Shown here: positions 10,011 to 21,811 of the stretch, one piece after another
Numbering within the stretch: position 1 is the first letter of the stretch
Layout of the letters: the number at the start of each line of letters is the position of its first letter
Assembly: GCA_027484165.1 (NCBI GenBank)
Contig: JAIXWH010000126.1
Span: forward strand, 1-54,844
Source of the DNA: Chitinophagaceae bacterium
GTDB taxonomy: Bacteria > Bacteroidota > Bacteroidia > Chitinophagales > Chitinophagaceae
Reading direction: 5' to 3'
Length of the DNA: 54,844 bases
Position numbers and translations under genes: made by a program
The notes under the pieces: model-generated
What the model was told of the DNA's origin: nothing
Seen by the model: the letters and a program-made list of their open reading frames with translations, nothing else
Databases searched by the model: none

Positions 10011-12491
10011 TTATTGTCCTACAAAAAAGACTGCATTAGCTAACATTAATTTGCCATTTTCCCAAAAGCTTCTGAAAATTGGATTGTCCGCAAAGTAAAC
10101 AATACTACCACTTCCGAAATCCTGAACTGCTAATACAGTACCATCCTTAATTTTATTTTTGATTGCATTCCCAACGAAGCCTGAGATTTGATTTTCTTGT
10201 TTAATTACTCCTACATTCCATCCATCTTTCATGAATTCAAAAACGTTGGTGTTCATTTTTAATGAAAAGTAATAATCAGGATATCCGAAGCATAATGGAT
10301 GAGTATCATCAACAGTTAATTTATAAATCGCTCCTGAAATGTAAGCACTCACACTTTGGCGTTCTCTGTTCTCATACTTTTTGATGTCATCATAAGAAGT
10401 AGATTTATTTTCATCATCCTCTTTTTTTTGCTTGATACCCCAGTCACCCATAGCCATTTGACTTACTGCCGATTCCATGGCAATTAATTTGCCTCCCTGT
10501 TTAACCCAATTTTTTATATTACTTTCTTTATCTGTAAGCATTTTATAATTTCCATCAGGAAATATCAATACATCAATAGTTTTTAAATCAATGCTAGCAA
10601 GTGAGCTTGAATTGATTAACACGATTGGATAGTCTAACTGTTGTTCGAAAAGATGCCACACTTCTCCTGCTGCTGTGCTTGAAACATCGCTTCCAGTAAC
10701 TAATGCAACAGTTGGCATTTTTATCTTATGAACTTTTTCAGATCCAAAATCAAAACCGGCATCCATAAATCCTGAAGAAATTCCCTGTATTTTCGAATTG
10801 AATTTTTTTGATAAATCCATTAGCTCGTCGATTTTATTGAGATTTTGATTTTTTAAAATGATAAGTGTACCTCTTTTGTAATTTTTACTATTGCAAACAA
10901 AATCCCTTTCTGCATATTTAACTTTGATTCCATTGGATAACATTTGAGACAATAACTTTGCATCATTAAATGAGTTGTATTCAATTAAATAAGCATAGCT
11001 ATCATTTTGTGGGAAATCCTTTTTAAAATCTGAATCTGGGAAAGTTGCTATCTTCTCTTTAACTGCATAGCAATCCAATCCGAATGCATAAGGTACAGCC
11101 CATGCGGTAATGTCGTAAGTAACCGAATCAGAAAGTTTTGATTGAGGCTCAAACAGAACTTTTACTAATGAACCTTTAGATTGAAATGTTGACACCACCA
11201 GATCATGCTGCCCTGTTATGAAATTTTCTTCTTTTCCAGAATTATAGTGTAGTCCTTTTGCAGAAATACCTGATTTTGAATAACCGTATTCTATTTTATT
11301 ATTATCTAGAAACTGTTTTAAAGCATTTAATTTGTTGCTGTTAGAACCATCAATCACGTATGACTTATAAATACCGCTTCCATTTGATTTATTATTATTA
11401 AAATAATTTCTGAATTCTTCATTTATTTTTTTACTATTTTTTGAAACGATTTCAATTGTGCTGATACTTGTTGAATAATGGTGGGCTATTCTATCATATA
11501 GCGTTAAAGTATCTTCATCTACCTTTATAGAAAGTCCACCCATAGAATGTCCTGCTTGTTCGTAGGTCATTCCAATAGAACCATTGTATATTGGATAGGT
11601 GTCGCCGTAAGAAGGATAAAACAAATCAAATATCTCCTTAGTAAAATACAACCATCCGTTTGCATCAAAATACTTTGCGTGATTTTTCCCAATTGTTGTT
11701 TGAAAGCTTCTTTGCCATGGAGTAATAATCTCATGAAAAGGTTCTGCAGCTGGAGCAAAATAATAAGGATTGTTTGGATATTGTTCATGAAAATCGCAAT
11801 GAATTTCGGGCATCCATTCATTGTATTTTATAATTCGCTGTTGAGTTTCAACCTGAGTTTGCCATGCCCAATCTCTATTTAAGTCAAAATTATAATGATT
11901 AGTTCTACCTCCTGGCCAAGGTTCATCATGCTCTCTGGATAAAGGATTTGAATTAGGTGATTTACCCACCATTTGATTGTACCAGTTAACATACCTGTCT
12001 CTGCCATCAGGATTTAAACAGGGATCAATTACAACAACTACATTCTTCAACCAGGAAATCAAATTTTGATTTTTACCAGATGCTAATTCATACAAAACTT
12101 TCATTGAAACTTCAGAAGAACTTGCCTCATTGCCATGAACATTATAACTCAACCATATAATTGTAGGCATATTTAAATCTGCTGGCTTATCATTTAATAG
12201 TCCAGCTGAACGTAAATTATTTTTTCTGATTTCATCAATTCTGATCATATTTTCTGGTGAGGAAACAACTGCAATCAATAGTTCCTTGCCTTCATTGGTA
12301 ACTCCATAATTTTGGAGTATTATATTCTTCTCACAACTTTGAGCAACACTTTTAAAATAATCCACAACTTTATAATGTGGGGTAAAATGTTTGCCTAATT
12401 CATAACCTAAAAATGCATCGGGTGATTTCGGCTGCTGAGCTTTTGCTGATATGAAAATTAAAGACAGTAAACTTAAAAAGTAGGTTCTCAT
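10011..12491 (-). CDS. Secreted M14-family zinc carboxypeptidase with C-terminal amidotransferase-fold domain
   Basis: This 826-residue protein has a signal peptide (cleavage near SAKAQQ, residue 19). The M14 domain spans about 40-350. Zinc ligands His119 and Glu122 lie in NVHGNEASS, the substrate Arg region in NPDGRDRY, and the third ligand His234 in CDFHEQY. The catalytic Glu is probably in MTYEQAGH. The C-terminal third resembles the end of the neighbouring PIG-L protein: WVKQGGKLIAMES, then FGSGSIVYFADNPIFRSFWENG. M14 enzymes cut C-terminal residues from peptides, in some bacteria from cell-wall peptides. It is the first gene of a two-gene secreted-hydrolase operon and diverges from the TamB gene. 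The substrate is unknown. Confidence 0.87.
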   Translation of the reverse strand: MRTYFLSLLSLIFISAKAQQPKSPDAFLGYELGKHFTPHYKVVDYFKSVAQSCEKNIILQNYGVTNEGKELLIAVVSSPENMIRIDEIRKNNLRSAGLLNDKPADLNMPTIIWLSYNVHGNEASSSEVSMKVLYELASGKNQNLISWLKNVVVVIDPCLNPDGRDRYVNWYNQMVGKSPNSNPLSREHDEPWPGGRTNHYNFDLNRDWAWQTQVETQQRIIKYNEWMPEIHCDFHEQYPNNPYYFAPAAEPFHEIITPWQRSFQTTIGKNHAKYFDANGWLYFTKEIFDLFYPSYGDTYPIYNGSIGMTYEQAGHSMGGLSIKVDEDTLTLYDRIAHHYSTSISTIEIVSKNSKKINEEFRNYFNNNKSNGSGIYKSYVIDGSNSNKLNALKQFLDNNKIEYGYSKSGISAKGLHYNSGKEENFITGQHDLVVSTFQSKGSLVKVLFEPQSKLSDSVTYDITAWAVPYAFGLDCYAVKEKIATFPDSDFKKDFPQNDSYAYLIEYNSFNDAKLLSQMLSNGIKVKYAERDFVCNSKNYKRGTLIILKNQNLNKIDELMDLSKKFNSKIQGISSGFMDAGFDFGSEKVHKIKMPTVALVTGSDVSSTAAGEVWHLFEQQLDYPIVLINSSSLASIDLKTIDVLIFPDGNYKMLTDKESNIKNWVKQGGKLIAMESAVSQMAMGDWGIKQKKEDDENKSTSYDDIKKYENRERQSVSAYISGAIYKLTVDDTHPLCFGYPDYYFSLKMNTNVFEFMKDGWNVGVIKQENQISGFVGNAIKNKIKDGTVLAVQDFGSGSIVYFADNPIFRSFWENGKLMLANAVFFVGQ

Positions 12492-12662
12492 CTTGATAAA
12501 ATTTGAACGTGAAATTATTAAATCTTGTTCTTAAATGAGTATTTTAAATCGTTTCAAGAGCAGAATATCAAAATATCTGAGTCTCTTTATGACCAAATGC
12601 TATAAAAAGGCAATGATATTGATATTTTATATCTAAAAATGGTCAAATTTGAAGGATATCTG

Positions 12663-12693
12663 TTTGTAGCTAAATGATGTTTAGTTAATTTTA
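12663..12693 (+). promoter_or_regulatory. Promoter of the TamB-like gene
   Basis: TTTG (12663-12666) and TAATTTTA (12686-12693) are separated by 19 bases. This matches the Bacteroidota -33/-7 pattern except for A instead of G at the last position. The TTG start codon follows 16 bases later, giving a very short leader. Confidence 0.5.
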
Positions 12694-12709
12694 CGGACAA
12701 TATACTTTT

Positions 12710-15700
12710 TTGAATAAGATCAAAAAAATAACATCCGTAACATTACTAGTGCTGCTCCTTTTATTGGGCAGCTTATATGGTATTTTACACCTCCCCTCCG
12801 TGCAAACCTGGATTATAAAAAAAGCGACAAATTCTTTATCAAAACAACTCCACACTAAAGTAACTATTGACAAAGTTGATTTTTCATTTTTCTACAAACT
12901 TGAATTTCAAAATCTCCTAATTGAAGACCATCAAAAAGACACGCTACTTTTTGCTGGTGCTGCTAAAATTAATTTAAATGACTGGTTCTTCGCAAAAGAT
13001 AAAATCATTCTAAAATACATTGGTCTTGAGAATACAGTCATCAATTTAAAAAGAACAAACCAAGAATGGAATTATCAATTTCTTTCAGATTATTTTGGGA
13101 AATCATCGGGCACTAAAAAATCAAATCAGATTAATCTTGATTTGCAAAGTTTATATCTTAAAAATATTAAGTTTAATTATATAGATGGCTGGGTTGGAAG
13201 TGATATGATTACAGGACTAGATGAAATGACTGTTGATTTTAATAACGCTGATTTCAATAAATTAAATTTCAACATTAATAATATCAGTTTAATCCAACCT
13301 CGCTTTATTCAAAAAGATTATAATGGTAATCGTCCTCTAAATTATAGAAAGTCAAGAGAAGACATATCAAAATCAGATGTTGATGAAGGGCAAGTAGGAA
13401 TTGAAATTTTAATCGGTAAAATAAAAATAAAAGATGGCTTATATCAAAATGATAAGCAAACTAAACGTCTTCCTTTTCATGATCAATTTGACGCGCTTCA
13501 TTTTCAATTCAACTCCATAACAGGCGAAATCAATAATTTTAGCCTAAAAAATGACAATGTTGAAGGTGATTTAAAATTATCCGGTAAAGAAATAAATGGC
13601 CTTGTTGTAAAAAATATCTCTTCTCAAATCAAATTCACTCCTAAAATAATGGAGTTTAAAAAATTAGATTTGAAAATAAACAACAGCCAAATTGGTGATT
13701 ATTACGCAATGCATTATGAATCATTCAATGATGACATGATTGATTTTATTACAAAAGTGAAAATTGAGGGAAGCTTAAAAAATAGTATTGTTAGTAGTGA
13801 TGACATCTCCATTTTTGCTCCGGAATTGAAAGATTGGAAAAAAACATTTCAAGTAAATGGCGAGATGATCGGCACCATTGATAATTTTATGTGTAATAAA
13901 ATTGACGTCAAAACTGCAAATAGTTTTATAAAAGGGAATTTAATAATGAAGGGAATTCCTAATATCGATTCAACATATATTGTTTTCAATTCAGAAAGTT
14001 CGCAATCAAATTTAAAAGAATTATCGAGTATCGTTCCTACACTCAAAAAAATCAACAATAGCTATTTGAATAAATTAACCAATATTTATTTTAAGGGTAA
14101 ATACGAAGGAACAATAAGTGATTTTAAAATTGATGGATATATTAATTCTTCGATTGGGAATTTGAATGGAAATTTTAAAATAAATATTGCAGACTATAAC
14201 AACGCCGTTTATTCAGGCAAAATCACTAATGGAAATATTGATATCGGAAAACTAACTGATATTCCTTCTCTTGGCAATCTATCATTCAAAGGGAATTTTA
14301 ATGGGAAGAGTTTTGATTCGGAAAATATAAAAATTAATTACAAATTTGACATAAATCAATTTTATGCAAATAAATATGCTTATCAAAATATCAAGTTAAA
14401 TGGGGATTACAATGAAGGGAAATTGTCGAATATCTTAATGATTAATGACAGTAATTTTCGAGTGAATAACTTGGTTGTTAATTTAAATCTCAAAGAAAAA
14501 AGTCAAAATCAACTTACAGGTGAAATTGATTATTTGAATTTTAAACCAATAAATATCTCTGACAGTAACTTGACTTTTTCGGGCAGTATAAATTCGAATT
14601 TCAATGGATTTGACATAAATAATATAGATGGCTTTATTGATGTAAAAAATATCAAGTTTAAAAACAATCAAGATTTACTTTCTCTACGCTATCTCAATCT
14701 AACATCTGAAATTTCAAATGAAAAAAGAAGAAGATTAAGCTTAAAGTCTAATGAAGCAGATGCTTATATAGATGGGGAATTTAAGTTAAATGAAATACAA
14801 GATGCATTCAGTTCGATACTTCATAAATATTATCCTGCTTATGTTCCAGCAGCTACTAAGCTAAACTCTCAACAAGATTTTAGTTATGAAATAAAAACAA
14901 GAAATATTGAAGATTATTTGAGTCTTTTTAACAAACATATAAAAGGGTTTAACAATAGTCATATCAAAGGGTCAATAAATCTGAATGATAAAATCATAAA
15001 ATTAGATGCCAAAGTCCCGGAGCTGAACTATCAGGGAAAAGTATTCTCAAAAATAAATTTACAATTCGACGGCAATAAAGACAGTTTATATACCAATGCA
15101 TCTATCAATGATATTATTTTTTCAGACAGTGTTCATTTTCCTGAAACTAAAATCAATTTAATTTCTACAGAAGACAATACTGAAATCCATATAAAAACAA
15201 GCGCTTCCTCTACTTTGAATAATGCTGATTTTAATGCAAGAGTTCAAACTTTTAATGATGGGATTAATATTCATTTCTATCCATCTTCATTTATTATTAA
15301 TGATAAAAAATGGCTCTTAGAAAAAGATGGAGAATTGTCAATAAGAAAGAATTTTGTTAACGCAAATGAGATCAAATTCAACCACAGAAATGAACAAATA
15401 ATTTTAAGCTCTGAATTAGACGAATTGACAAATGAAAGTCATCTCAATGCACAATTTAAAGATATTGTGATTGAAGACTTTGTTCCTTATTTATTTACGA
15501 ACCCCAATATCAAGGGTAAGCTAACCGGAACAATTAAAATTACAGACCCACTTGGAAATGCAACTGCAAATTTTAAAGGTAGGATTGATAGCTTATTTTT
15601 AGAAAATAAAGCAATTGGAAATATTGAAGCAAATGCAAAAGCCAATACAAACAGCGGAATAATTAATTTCAATGCTTACAACAATGACACAACAAATCTC

Positions 15701-17431
15701 TTTAAAATTGATGGGGCCTACAATTATAAAGACACTTTAAATAACCAGATTGACTTAAGTTTAGAAGGAAAAAAAATAAACTTATCAATTTTAGAACCTT
15801 ATTTAAACGGGGTATTCAGTCAAATAGAGGGAACAGGAACTACCTACTTGATTATTAGAGGTAACAACCTGCACAAGTCATTAACAGGTTTTGTAAAAGT
15901 TAATAATGCCGCCTTGAAAGTAGATTATACTCAATGCCGTTATTTTATTGAAAATCAAAACATAAAATTCGAAGATGGCATTATCAATCTTGATATGCTT
16001 CAAATCAAAGATTCACTGGATAATACAGCTACAGTAAAAGGAAATATCAAACATGACTTCTTTGACCAAATTAACTTTGATAATATCAATATCGAAACCG
16101 GCAAAATTGCATTGTTGAATACTACACAAATTGACAACAATCAATTTTATGGAAATATAATAGGCAAAGCGTTTCTTAAAATTAATGGGCCATTAGAAAA
16201 TTTAAAAATGGATATTAACGGTGAGCCGAGCATTTTAGACAGTAGTCATATTTATTTAAATACCAGCGATTCGAAAGAAAATAGCAGCATTGATTATATA
16301 GATTTTGTTCCATTTGGAACAAAGATGGAAGACATTAAAAATAAAAACAAAAACAATGTAGTTGTTAATTTAAATATTAATGCAAACCCATCCTGCAAAG
16401 TTGATGTAATTCTGGATGAAGAAACAGGTGATATCATTAAAGGGCAAGGAAATGGACTAATCAACATAAAAGTTGGAAATATAGAACCTCTTTCAATAAG
16501 GGGTTCATATAATATTTCCAAAGGCGAGTATACTTTTAATTTTCAAACCTTTCTTAAAAAACCATTTACTCTAAGCAAAGGCAGTATTACATGGAATGGA
16601 GACCCCTATTCAGCCATCATTGATATTGACGCGGAGTATCTTGCAAAAAATGTTGACATCAGCAGTTTATCTCCAAATATAAGTATCAGTAAAAAAGAAG
16701 ACTTAAAAATCATTTCGCACATTACTGGTTATTTACTTCACCCGAATGTTAAATTTGATTTGCAACTTCAGGATAAAAGTGAAACTAAAAGAGATGATAT
16801 TGCTGTTAAAAGACTTGCCGAATTCAAAAACGATGACAATGAAATGAATAAGCAAGTTGCCAGCTTACTTTTATTTAATGCTATCATTGTAAACAATCAG
16901 AATTTTTTGTCTCAAGGAAATGCTAGCTCAATAATTACAAACACAGTTGGTGGAATAATAAGTTCTTTATTGACGAATCTTTTCAACAAAGAACTTGAAA
17001 AAGCTACCAAAGGTATTCTATCTACTTATATTGATATCAATCCCACTTTTGATTTAAAAAAGAGTGCTACTCAGCTACAAGCCAATATCCGTGCTGGATT
17101 AAAGATACTATTAAGCAACAGACTGAATGTACTCGTTGGAGGAAATCTTGACTATAATAATCCCATCTATTTACAACAGTTAGAGAAGAAAGGACTCATT
17201 ACTCCAGATATTATTGTAGAGTGGGTAATTAACAAAGACGGATCTTTGAGAATAATTGGGTTTAACAGAAGCAGCATAGATATTACGATGAATCAAAGAA
17301 ACAGATCTGGGATACAATTGAGTTTCAGAAAAGACGTAAATAAATTAAGTGATATATTAAAAAGCAAAAAGAAAATAGATGCTGAAGAAAAAATGCTTCT
17401 TAATCCCGCGTTAAAACCTAAAGAATACTAA
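12710..17431 (+). CDS. TamB-like translocation/assembly module protein
   Basis: This 1573-residue protein has one N-terminal membrane anchor (residues 8-30) followed by a very long periplasmic stretch of repeated beta segments, alternating Asp/Asn/Ile/Lys-rich strands as in AsmA/TamB lipid-transfer grooves. The C-terminal 350 residues carry TamB-domain features: [53 protein letters not shown] and a final beta-rich region. TamB proteins are thought to move phospholipid or help outer-membrane protein assembly between the two membranes. The TTG start is supported by the promoter just upstream and by the first hydrophobic segment beginning at once. No TamA/BamA gene is beside it. Its 3' end overlaps the ribBA stop codon by 4 bases. 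Confidence 0.87.
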   Translation: MNKIKKITSVTLLVLLLLLGSLYGILHLPSVQTWIIKKATNSLSKQLHTKVTIDKVDFSFFYKLEFQNLLIEDHQKDTLLFAGAAKINLNDWFFAKDKIILKYIGLENTVINLKRTNQEWNYQFLSDYFGKSSGTKKSNQINLDLQSLYLKNIKFNYIDGWVGSDMITGLDEMTVDFNNADFNKLNFNINNISLIQPRFIQKDYNGNRPLNYRKSREDISKSDVDEGQVGIEILIGKIKIKDGLYQNDKQTKRLPFHDQFDALHFQFNSITGEINNFSLKNDNVEGDLKLSGKEINGLVVKNISSQIKFTPKIMEFKKLDLKINNSQIGDYYAMHYESFNDDMIDFITKVKIEGSLKNSIVSSDDISIFAPELKDWKKTFQVNGEMIGTIDNFMCNKIDVKTANSFIKGNLIMKGIPNIDSTYIVFNSESSQSNLKELSSIVPTLKKINNSYLNKLTNIYFKGKYEGTISDFKIDGYINSSIGNLNGNFKINIADYNNAVYSGKITNGNIDIGKLTDIPSLGNLSFKGNFNGKSFDSENIKINYKFDINQFYANKYAYQNIKLNGDYNEGKLSNILMINDSNFRVNNLVVNLNLKEKSQNQLTGEIDYLNFKPINISDSNLTFSGSINSNFNGFDINNIDGFIDVKNIKFKNNQDLLSLRYLNLTSEISNEKRRRLSLKSNEADAYIDGEFKLNEIQDAFSSILHKYYPAYVPAATKLNSQQDFSYEIKTRNIEDYLSLFNKHIKGFNNSHIKGSINLNDKIIKLDAKVPELNYQGKVFSKINLQFDGNKDSLYTNASINDIIFSDSVHFPETKINLISTEDNTEIHIKTSASSTLNNADFNARVQTFNDGINIHFYPSSFIINDKKWLLEKDGELSIRKNFVNANEIKFNHRNEQIILSSELDELTNESHLNAQFKDIVIEDFVPYLFTNPNIKGKLTGTIKITDPLGNATANFKGRIDSLFLENKAIGNIEANAKANTNSGIINFNAYNNDTTNLFKIDGAYNYKDTLNNQIDLSLEGKKINLSILEPYLNGVFSQIEGTGTTYLIIRGNNLHKSLTGFVKVNNAALKVDYTQCRYFIENQNIKFEDGIINLDMLQIKDSLDNTATVKGNIKHDFFDQINFDNINIETGKIALLNTTQIDNNQFYGNIIGKAFLKINGPLENLKMDINGEPSILDSSHIYLNTSDSKENSSIDYIDFVPFGTKMEDIKNKNKNNVVVNLNINANPSCKVDVILDEETGDIIKGQGNGLINIKVGNIEPLSIRGSYNISKGEYTFNFQTFLKKPFTLSKGSITWNGDPYSAIIDIDAEYLAKNVDISSLSPNISISKKEDLKIISHITGYLLHPNVKFDLQLQDKSETKRDDIAVKRLAEFKNDDNEMNKQVASLLLFNAIIVNNQNFLSQGNASSIITNTVGGIISSLLTNLFNKELEKATKGILSTYIDINPTFDLKKSATQLQANIRAGLKILLSNRLNVLVGGNLDYNNPIYLQQLEKKGLITPDIIVEWVINKDGSLRIIGFNRSSIDITMNQRNRSGIQLSFRKDVNKLSDILKSKKKIDAEEKMLLNPALKPKEY

Positions 17432-18633
17432 AGACCATTTAGAATTTCATGACCTAATTTATCTCTCTTTGTAAATAAATACTTCTTGTTGTGAGCATTA
17501 GGTTCAATTTCGATAGGAATTGTTGAAACCACTTCTAAACCATAGCCATTCATCCCTGCTCTTTTTTTAGGGTTGTTTGTAATCAGATTCATTTTGGTAA
17601 TTCCAAGATGTCTTAAAATTTGAGCACCAATTCCATAATCTCTTTCATCCATTCCAAATCCTAATTTTATATTGGCCTCTACAGTATCAAGCCCCTGTTC
17701 TTGTAACTGATAAGCTTTAAGCTTATTAAGCAATCCTATACCCCTACCTTCCTGATTCATGTAAAGAACTAAGCCTTTACCTTGCTTTTCAATCATTGAC
17801 ATAGCTGCATGTAGTTGTTCGCCACAGTCGCATCTCATTGAACCTAAAATATCTCCAGTAATACAACTGCTATGAACTCTAACCATAACAGAATCAGTCT
17901 TCTCCCACTCACCTTTTTTCAAAGCCAAATGAGTTTCTCCTGTATTTAACTGAGTAAAAGCAATCAAATCAAAATCGCCATATAAGGTTGGCATCTTTAC
18001 TGTTACCTCCTCTCTAATTAGTGTTTCTTTTTCTAATCGATATTCAATTAAATCTTTTATCGAAACAATTTTTAGATTGTGTTTAATTGCAATCTCTTTC
18101 AACTCAGGTAATCGAGCCATTGAACCATCTTCATTCATGATTTCAACCAAAACACCTGCAGGTTCAAATCCAGCAAGCTTTGATAAATCTATCGTAGCTT
18201 CAGTATGACCAGCTCTTCTTAGTACCCCACCACGTTTTGCTCTTAATGGAAAAATATGACCTGGCCTTCCCAAATCCTCAGGTTTTGTTGAAGTATTTAT
18301 TAGTGCCTGAATGGTTTTTGATCTGTCCTGCGCTGATATACCTGTAGTGCAGCCATTTCCATTCAAATCAACACTAACCATGAAAGCTGTTTCATGTAAA
18401 GAGGTGTTTTCCGAAACCATCGGTTGTAAATTCAATTCAATACACCTTTCTTCTGTAAGTGACGCACATATAAGGCCTCTGCCATGAATGCTCATGAAAT
18501 TAATTACTTCAGGTGTGGCATTTCTTGCTGCTGTCACAAAATCTCCTTCATTTTCTCTGTCTTCATCATCTACCACGATGATCAATTTCCCATTTTTTAT
18601 GTCTTCAATTGCTGACTCAATAGAATCTAACAT
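17428..18633 (-). CDS. ribBA: Bifunctional 3,4-dihydroxy-2-butanone-4-phosphate synthase / GTP cyclohydrolase II
   Basis: RibBA supplies both precursors of riboflavin. Residues 1-200 are the RibB half, with [11 protein letters not shown] as the metal and substrate motif and the conserved [14 protein letters not shown]. The rest is the RibA half, with zinc cysteines in [15 protein letters not shown] and the catalytic segment [15 protein letters not shown] start it at the ATG at 18633 ([12 protein letters not shown]). An upstream in-frame TTG at 18654 would lie inside the promoter -7 box and adds only seven poorly conserved residues. The resulting 401 residues match the usual size. No FMN riboswitch is visible upstream. 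Confidence 0.96.
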   Translation of the reverse strand: MLDSIESAIEDIKNGKLIIVVDDEDRENEGDFVTAARNATPEVINFMSIHGRGLICASLTEERCIELNLQPMVSENTSLHETAFMVSVDLNGNGCTTGISAQDRSKTIQALINTSTKPEDLGRPGHIFPLRAKRGGVLRRAGHTEATIDLSKLAGFEPAGVLVEIMNEDGSMARLPELKEIAIKHNLKIVSIKDLIEYRLEKETLIREEVTVKMPTLYGDFDLIAFTQLNTGETHLALKKGEWEKTDSVMVRVHSSCITGDILGSMRCDCGEQLHAAMSMIEKQGKGLVLYMNQEGRGIGLLNKLKAYQLQEQGLDTVEANIKLGFGMDERDYGIGAQILRHLGITKMNLITNNPKKRAGMNGYGLEVVSTIPIEIEPNAHNKKYLFTKRDKLGHEILNGL

Positions 18634-18651
18634 AGTATTTAAAATTTTGAA

Positions 18652-18659
18652 CAAAGTTA
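18652..18659 (-). promoter_or_regulatory. ribBA promoter -7 box
   Basis: On the minus strand this reads TAACTTTG, an exact TAnnTTTG match, 18 bases upstream of the chosen ATG at 18633. It decides the start, because an alternative TTG codon overlaps the box. No exact -33 TTTG is seen at the usual distance. Confidence 0.5.
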
Positions 18660-18709
18660 CTGATGATTCCTGTAAATGAATAGAAACACTTTTAGAGAAT
18701 AAAAACTCA

Positions 18710-18740
18710 TTGTAAAATATCTGATTATACTCTAATTTTA
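18710..18740 (+). promoter_or_regulatory. Promoter of the TPR lipoprotein gene
   Basis: TTG (18710-18712), a 20-base spacer and TAATTTTA (18733-18740) end only 7 bases before the ATG at 18748. The transcript would be almost leaderless. Confidence 0.45.
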
Positions 18741-18747
18741 CAGCACT

Positions 18748-19563
18748 ATGCAGATTTTAAAAAAAACCTTCTTTATTATCATTTTGTTATTCATTTTCAG
18801 CTGTGGCCGCAATAAATTAAAATCTACTAATATCAACGAATCTAAAAATTTAGAAGATTCTACTTTTAAACTGATTGATAAATATCCAGACTCCATTTTA
18901 TTAAAAGAAAATATTATTCAAAAGTATCGAGATAATGAAGACTATAATAATGCAATAATTACAGTGGATAATTTTTTAAAAAAAGACAGTACAAATGGTA
19001 GACTATGGAACATTAAAGCAGTGCTTCATTTCGAAAATGGCGATACGCTAAAATCTATAGAGTCATTTGAAAAAGAATTGATTTATTTGTCTAGTCCAAC
19101 TGACTCCATCTCATTAGCTACACTATACGCTGAAACAAAAAACTCTAAAGCAATAGAAATTAGTAACCAACTGAAAAAATGTTACTTTTTTAAATATGAA
19201 AAAGAAACCGAATTCATAAATGGATTGTATAATTACTACAAGAATGATTATATGAATGCTTTGGTTCATTACGAAAAGTGTATTGCCATTGACTATACAT
19301 TTATGGAAGCTTACAGAGAAAAAGCAATTTGTCTGATGAGTCAAAATAAATTTAAAGAAGCTATTGCAACTTTAAACAAAGCCGTTGTTTTAAAAAACGA
19401 TTTTGATGAAGGTTATTATTATCTGGGGATTTGCTACGAGAAAATAAAAAATATTGAATTAGCAAAACAATCTTATGGCAAAGCGATACTCTACTCTCCG
19501 AATTATATTGAAGCTCAACAAGCCTTAGATAAATTGAATAATTCAAAAATTGAAAATAAATAA
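18748..19563 (+). CDS. TPR-repeat lipoprotein
   Basis: This 271-residue protein has a lipoprotein signal peptide: a hydrophobic stretch to residue 18, then Cys19 in the lipobox IFSC. The mature part is built of tetratricopeptide-like helices. Examples are [19 protein letters not shown] (about residues 70-88), [39 protein letters not shown] and [19 protein letters not shown] near the end. Such repeats mediate protein-protein contacts. It sits between the divergent ribBA gene and rpe, 35 bases upstream of rpe on the same strand. No enzymatic motif is visible and the partner is unknown. Confidence 0.85.
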   Translation: MQILKKTFFIIILLFIFSCGRNKLKSTNINESKNLEDSTFKLIDKYPDSILLKENIIQKYRDNEDYNNAIITVDNFLKKDSTNGRLWNIKAVLHFENGDTLKSIESFEKELIYLSSPTDSISLATLYAETKNSKAIEISNQLKKCYFFKYEKETEFINGLYNYYKNDYMNALVHYEKCIAIDYTFMEAYREKAICLMSQNKFKEAIATLNKAVVLKNDFDEGYYYLGICYEKIKNIELAKQSYGKAILYSPNYIEAQQALDKLNNSKIENK

Positions 19564-19598
19564 AAGCAATAAACATTTATCTTGCATAAAAAAAAACC

Positions 19599-20246
19599 AT
19601 GGCAATCATAGCACCTTCATTACTCTCTGCAAATTTCACCAATTTAGGTAAAGACTGTAAAATGTTGAATAACAGCAATGCAGATTGGTTCCATCTTGAT
19701 GTGATGGATGGAAGATTTGTTCCCAACATCAGTTTTGGACCTATGATTGTTGAAGCTATTTGTAATACAACAGAAAAATATTGCGATGTTCATTTAATGA
19801 TTGAAGAACCCGAAAAATATGCAGAAGCATTCAAAAAAGCAGGAGCACACAATCTCACTGTTCATTTTGAAGCTTGCACTCATTTGCATAGAAACATACA
19901 ACAAATAAAAAGCTTGGGAATGCATGCAGGAGTTGCAATAAACCCTCATACTCCTATTGATTCTCTAAAAGATATTTTAAAAGAGATTGATTTAGTTTGT
20001 CTGATGAGCGTGAACCCAGGTTTTGGTGGACAATCTTTTATTTCACACACTTTGAATAAAATTAAGCAGTTAAAAGAAATGATAAATGAACAACTGCTTA
20101 ATGTTAAAATAGAGATAGATGGTGGTGTAACTCTTGAAAACGCAGCCTCAATAATTGATGCAGGAGCAGATGTTTTAGTTGCTGGAAATACTGTTTTTAA
20201 ATCAAAAGACCCAATTGCAACGATTGCTGCTCTAAAATCAATTTAG
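19599..20246 (+). CDS. rpe: Ribulose-phosphate 3-epimerase
   Basis: At 215 residues it has the normal length for Rpe, a TIM-barrel enzyme that interconverts ribulose 5-phosphate and xylulose 5-phosphate in the pentose phosphate pathway. Visible signatures are APSLLSANF at the N-terminus, the metal-binding WFHLDVMDGRFVPNISFGP (about residues 30-48), CDVHLMIEEP, the VNPGFGGQSFI phosphate loop and EIDGGVTLENA with the second catalytic Asp. The ATG at 19599 is the only reasonable start. It may be cotranscribed with the preceding lipoprotein. Confidence 0.97.
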   Translation: MAIIAPSLLSANFTNLGKDCKMLNNSNADWFHLDVMDGRFVPNISFGPMIVEAICNTTEKYCDVHLMIEEPEKYAEAFKKAGAHNLTVHFEACTHLHRNIQQIKSLGMHAGVAINPHTPIDSLKDILKEIDLVCLMSVNPGFGGQSFISHTLNKIKQLKEMINEQLLNVKIEIDGGVTLENAASIIDAGADVLVAGNTVFKSKDPIATIAALKSI

Positions 20247-20741
20247 TGCAGCAATATAAATCATGAGATACTCACTTCTAATATGCTGTGCAAATTGTAT
20301 AGCCAAAAAAAACTGTGCCTTCATATCCGCTAAAAATAATTGATGAGAATGAAAATCAAATAAGTAACGTCAGTATTATCATTTTAGGAATGCAAAATGG
20401 GATTATATCTTTAGAGATTTTGATAACATTTGGTTAACATTGAGATTTTCAACCTCATGAACAGAGCCAATAACATCTACTATCAACTGATAAAGGATTT
20501 CTCAAATACTACCTATGCTATTCCCAATAAATTAACACCCATATTGCTTAGTATAAAGCTGATTGCTCATTTTTAAAATCCTATTTTAGAAATTACTTTT
20601 CCACTTATTTTATGAAATTGTTGATAATTAATATGTAGTTTTTTCAAGTCTAATTAATTAAATTTGAATAGATCAATCCAGTACAGTAATTCTATTCATT
20701 AACCATACTGTTTTTATAACAGTAAACTAAAACCGAAAACT
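20247..20741. other. Gene-free stretch before phoH
   Basis: This 495-base AT-rich gap has no supported gene. It contains an exact -7 box TAAATTTG at 20659-20666 (plus strand), probably for phoH. It also holds a perfect 7-base inverted repeat, TACTGTT (20706-20712) and AACAGTA (20718-20724) around TTTAT, 17 bases before the phoH start codon, which would form a small 5'-leader hairpin or an operator. I see no terminator after rpe and no RNA gene. Confidence 0.5.
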
Positions 20742-21722
20742 TTGACAGAAAACATCATTAACCTAGAAACCGTAAACCCTATTGAATTTTTTGGTGTAAA
20801 CAACGGAAAATTAGACATTCTAAAAAAGAAATTTCCCCTTTTAAAAATTTTAAGCAGAGGCACTCAAATTAAATTGAGTGGTGCTCCTGAACAAGTTGAA
20901 CAAGCAAGAGAAAAAATCGAATTACTTGTTCAATATCTAGAAAGAAACGGACATATGAGTGAAAACTACCTGGAACAAATTTTAGGTGGTGACGACGAAA
21001 AAACTATTGATAATTTTATCGACCGAAATCCAAATGACGTATTGGTTTTTGGTCCTAATGGTAAAACAGTAAGAGCAAGAACGGCCAATCAAAAAATGAT
21101 GGTTAATGCTTGCGATAAAAATGATATTGTTTTTGCGATCGGTCCCGCAGGTACAGGTAAAACTTACACAGCAGTTGCACTAGCAGTTAGAGCCCTTAAA
21201 AATAAAGTGGTAAAGAAAATCATTTTAACTCGTCCTGCAGTTGAGGCAGGTGAAAGTTTAGGATTTCTACCGGGCGATTTAAAAGAAAAAATCGATCCTT
21301 ATTTAAGACCATTATACGACGCTTTGGATGATATGATTCCAGCAGACAAGCTGGGTTATTATATGAGTACTAGAACCATTGAAATTGCACCGTTGGCTTA
21401 CATGCGCGGACGTACTTTGGACAATGCATTCATTATTTTAGATGAGGCCCAAAATACCAATGACCTACAAATCAAAATGTTTTTGACTCGTATTGGACCT
21501 AATGCGAAAGCAATTATTACTGGCGATCCAACACAAATTGATTTACCAAAAAATCAACAAAGTGGATTATTTAAAGCAACAAGACTTTTAAAAAACATAG
21601 ATGGTATTTCGCATATTGAATTAGATGAGGAAGATGTTGTAAGACACCGACTTGTTAAGGCAATTATTAAAGCCTATAACAAAGACGATGAGAAAAACAT
21701 GAAAGAATCAGATAAGAAATAA
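20742..21722 (+). CDS. phoH: PhoH-family ATPase
   Basis: This 326-residue protein has an N-terminal KH-like region (about residues 15-70) and a PhoH P-loop ATPase domain from about 110. Walker A is GPAGTGKT (residues 134-141), followed by [22 protein letters not shown], the Walker B DEAQN and the sensor segment [10 protein letters not shown]. PhoH proteins are cytoplasmic ATPases linked to RNA metabolism, and often lie near ybeY and era; the name from phosphate starvation does not define a function. The start is TTG; the next ATG, at residue 72, would remove the KH part. It ends at a terminator at 21737-21761. Confidence 0.93.
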   Translation: MTENIINLETVNPIEFFGVNNGKLDILKKKFPLLKILSRGTQIKLSGAPEQVEQAREKIELLVQYLERNGHMSENYLEQILGGDDEKTIDNFIDRNPNDVLVFGPNGKTVRARTANQKMMVNACDKNDIVFAIGPAGTGKTYTAVALAVRALKNKVVKKIILTRPAVEAGESLGFLPGDLKEKIDPYLRPLYDALDDMIPADKLGYYMSTRTIEIAPLAYMRGRTLDNAFIILDEAQNTNDLQIKMFLTRIGPNAKAIITGDPTQIDLPKNQQSGLFKATRLLKNIDGISHIELDEEDVVRHRLVKAIIKAYNKDDEKNMKESDKK

Positions 21723-21736
21723 TGATTCTTAAGATC

Positions 21737-21761
21737 AAAGCACCTTATCGGGTGCTTTTTT
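21737..21761 (+). terminator. Intrinsic terminator after phoH
   Basis: AAAGCACC (21737-21744) pairs with GGTGCTTT (21751-21758) around a six-base loop, and the right arm runs into a T-tract. It argues against starting the next gene at the ATG overlapping the phoH stop codon. Confidence 0.85.
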
Positions 21762-21811
21762 CATTCCTTTTATTGACTAACTTTACGATTCTATTTTTTA
21801 CAAAAACAATC

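Noticed and set aside
18634-18654. TTG start for ribBA at 18654
   Set aside because: It overlaps an exact promoter -7 box and adds residues before the conserved N-terminus.
20263-20343. 26-residue Cys-containing frame in the gap after rpe
   Set aside because: It has four Cys but no promoter, no conservation evidence and a length expected by chance.
21722-21811. ATG overlapping the phoH stop codon as start of the following lipoprotein
   Set aside because: A strong terminator (21737-21761) lies inside this stretch, and the lipoprotein signal peptide begins at 21812.
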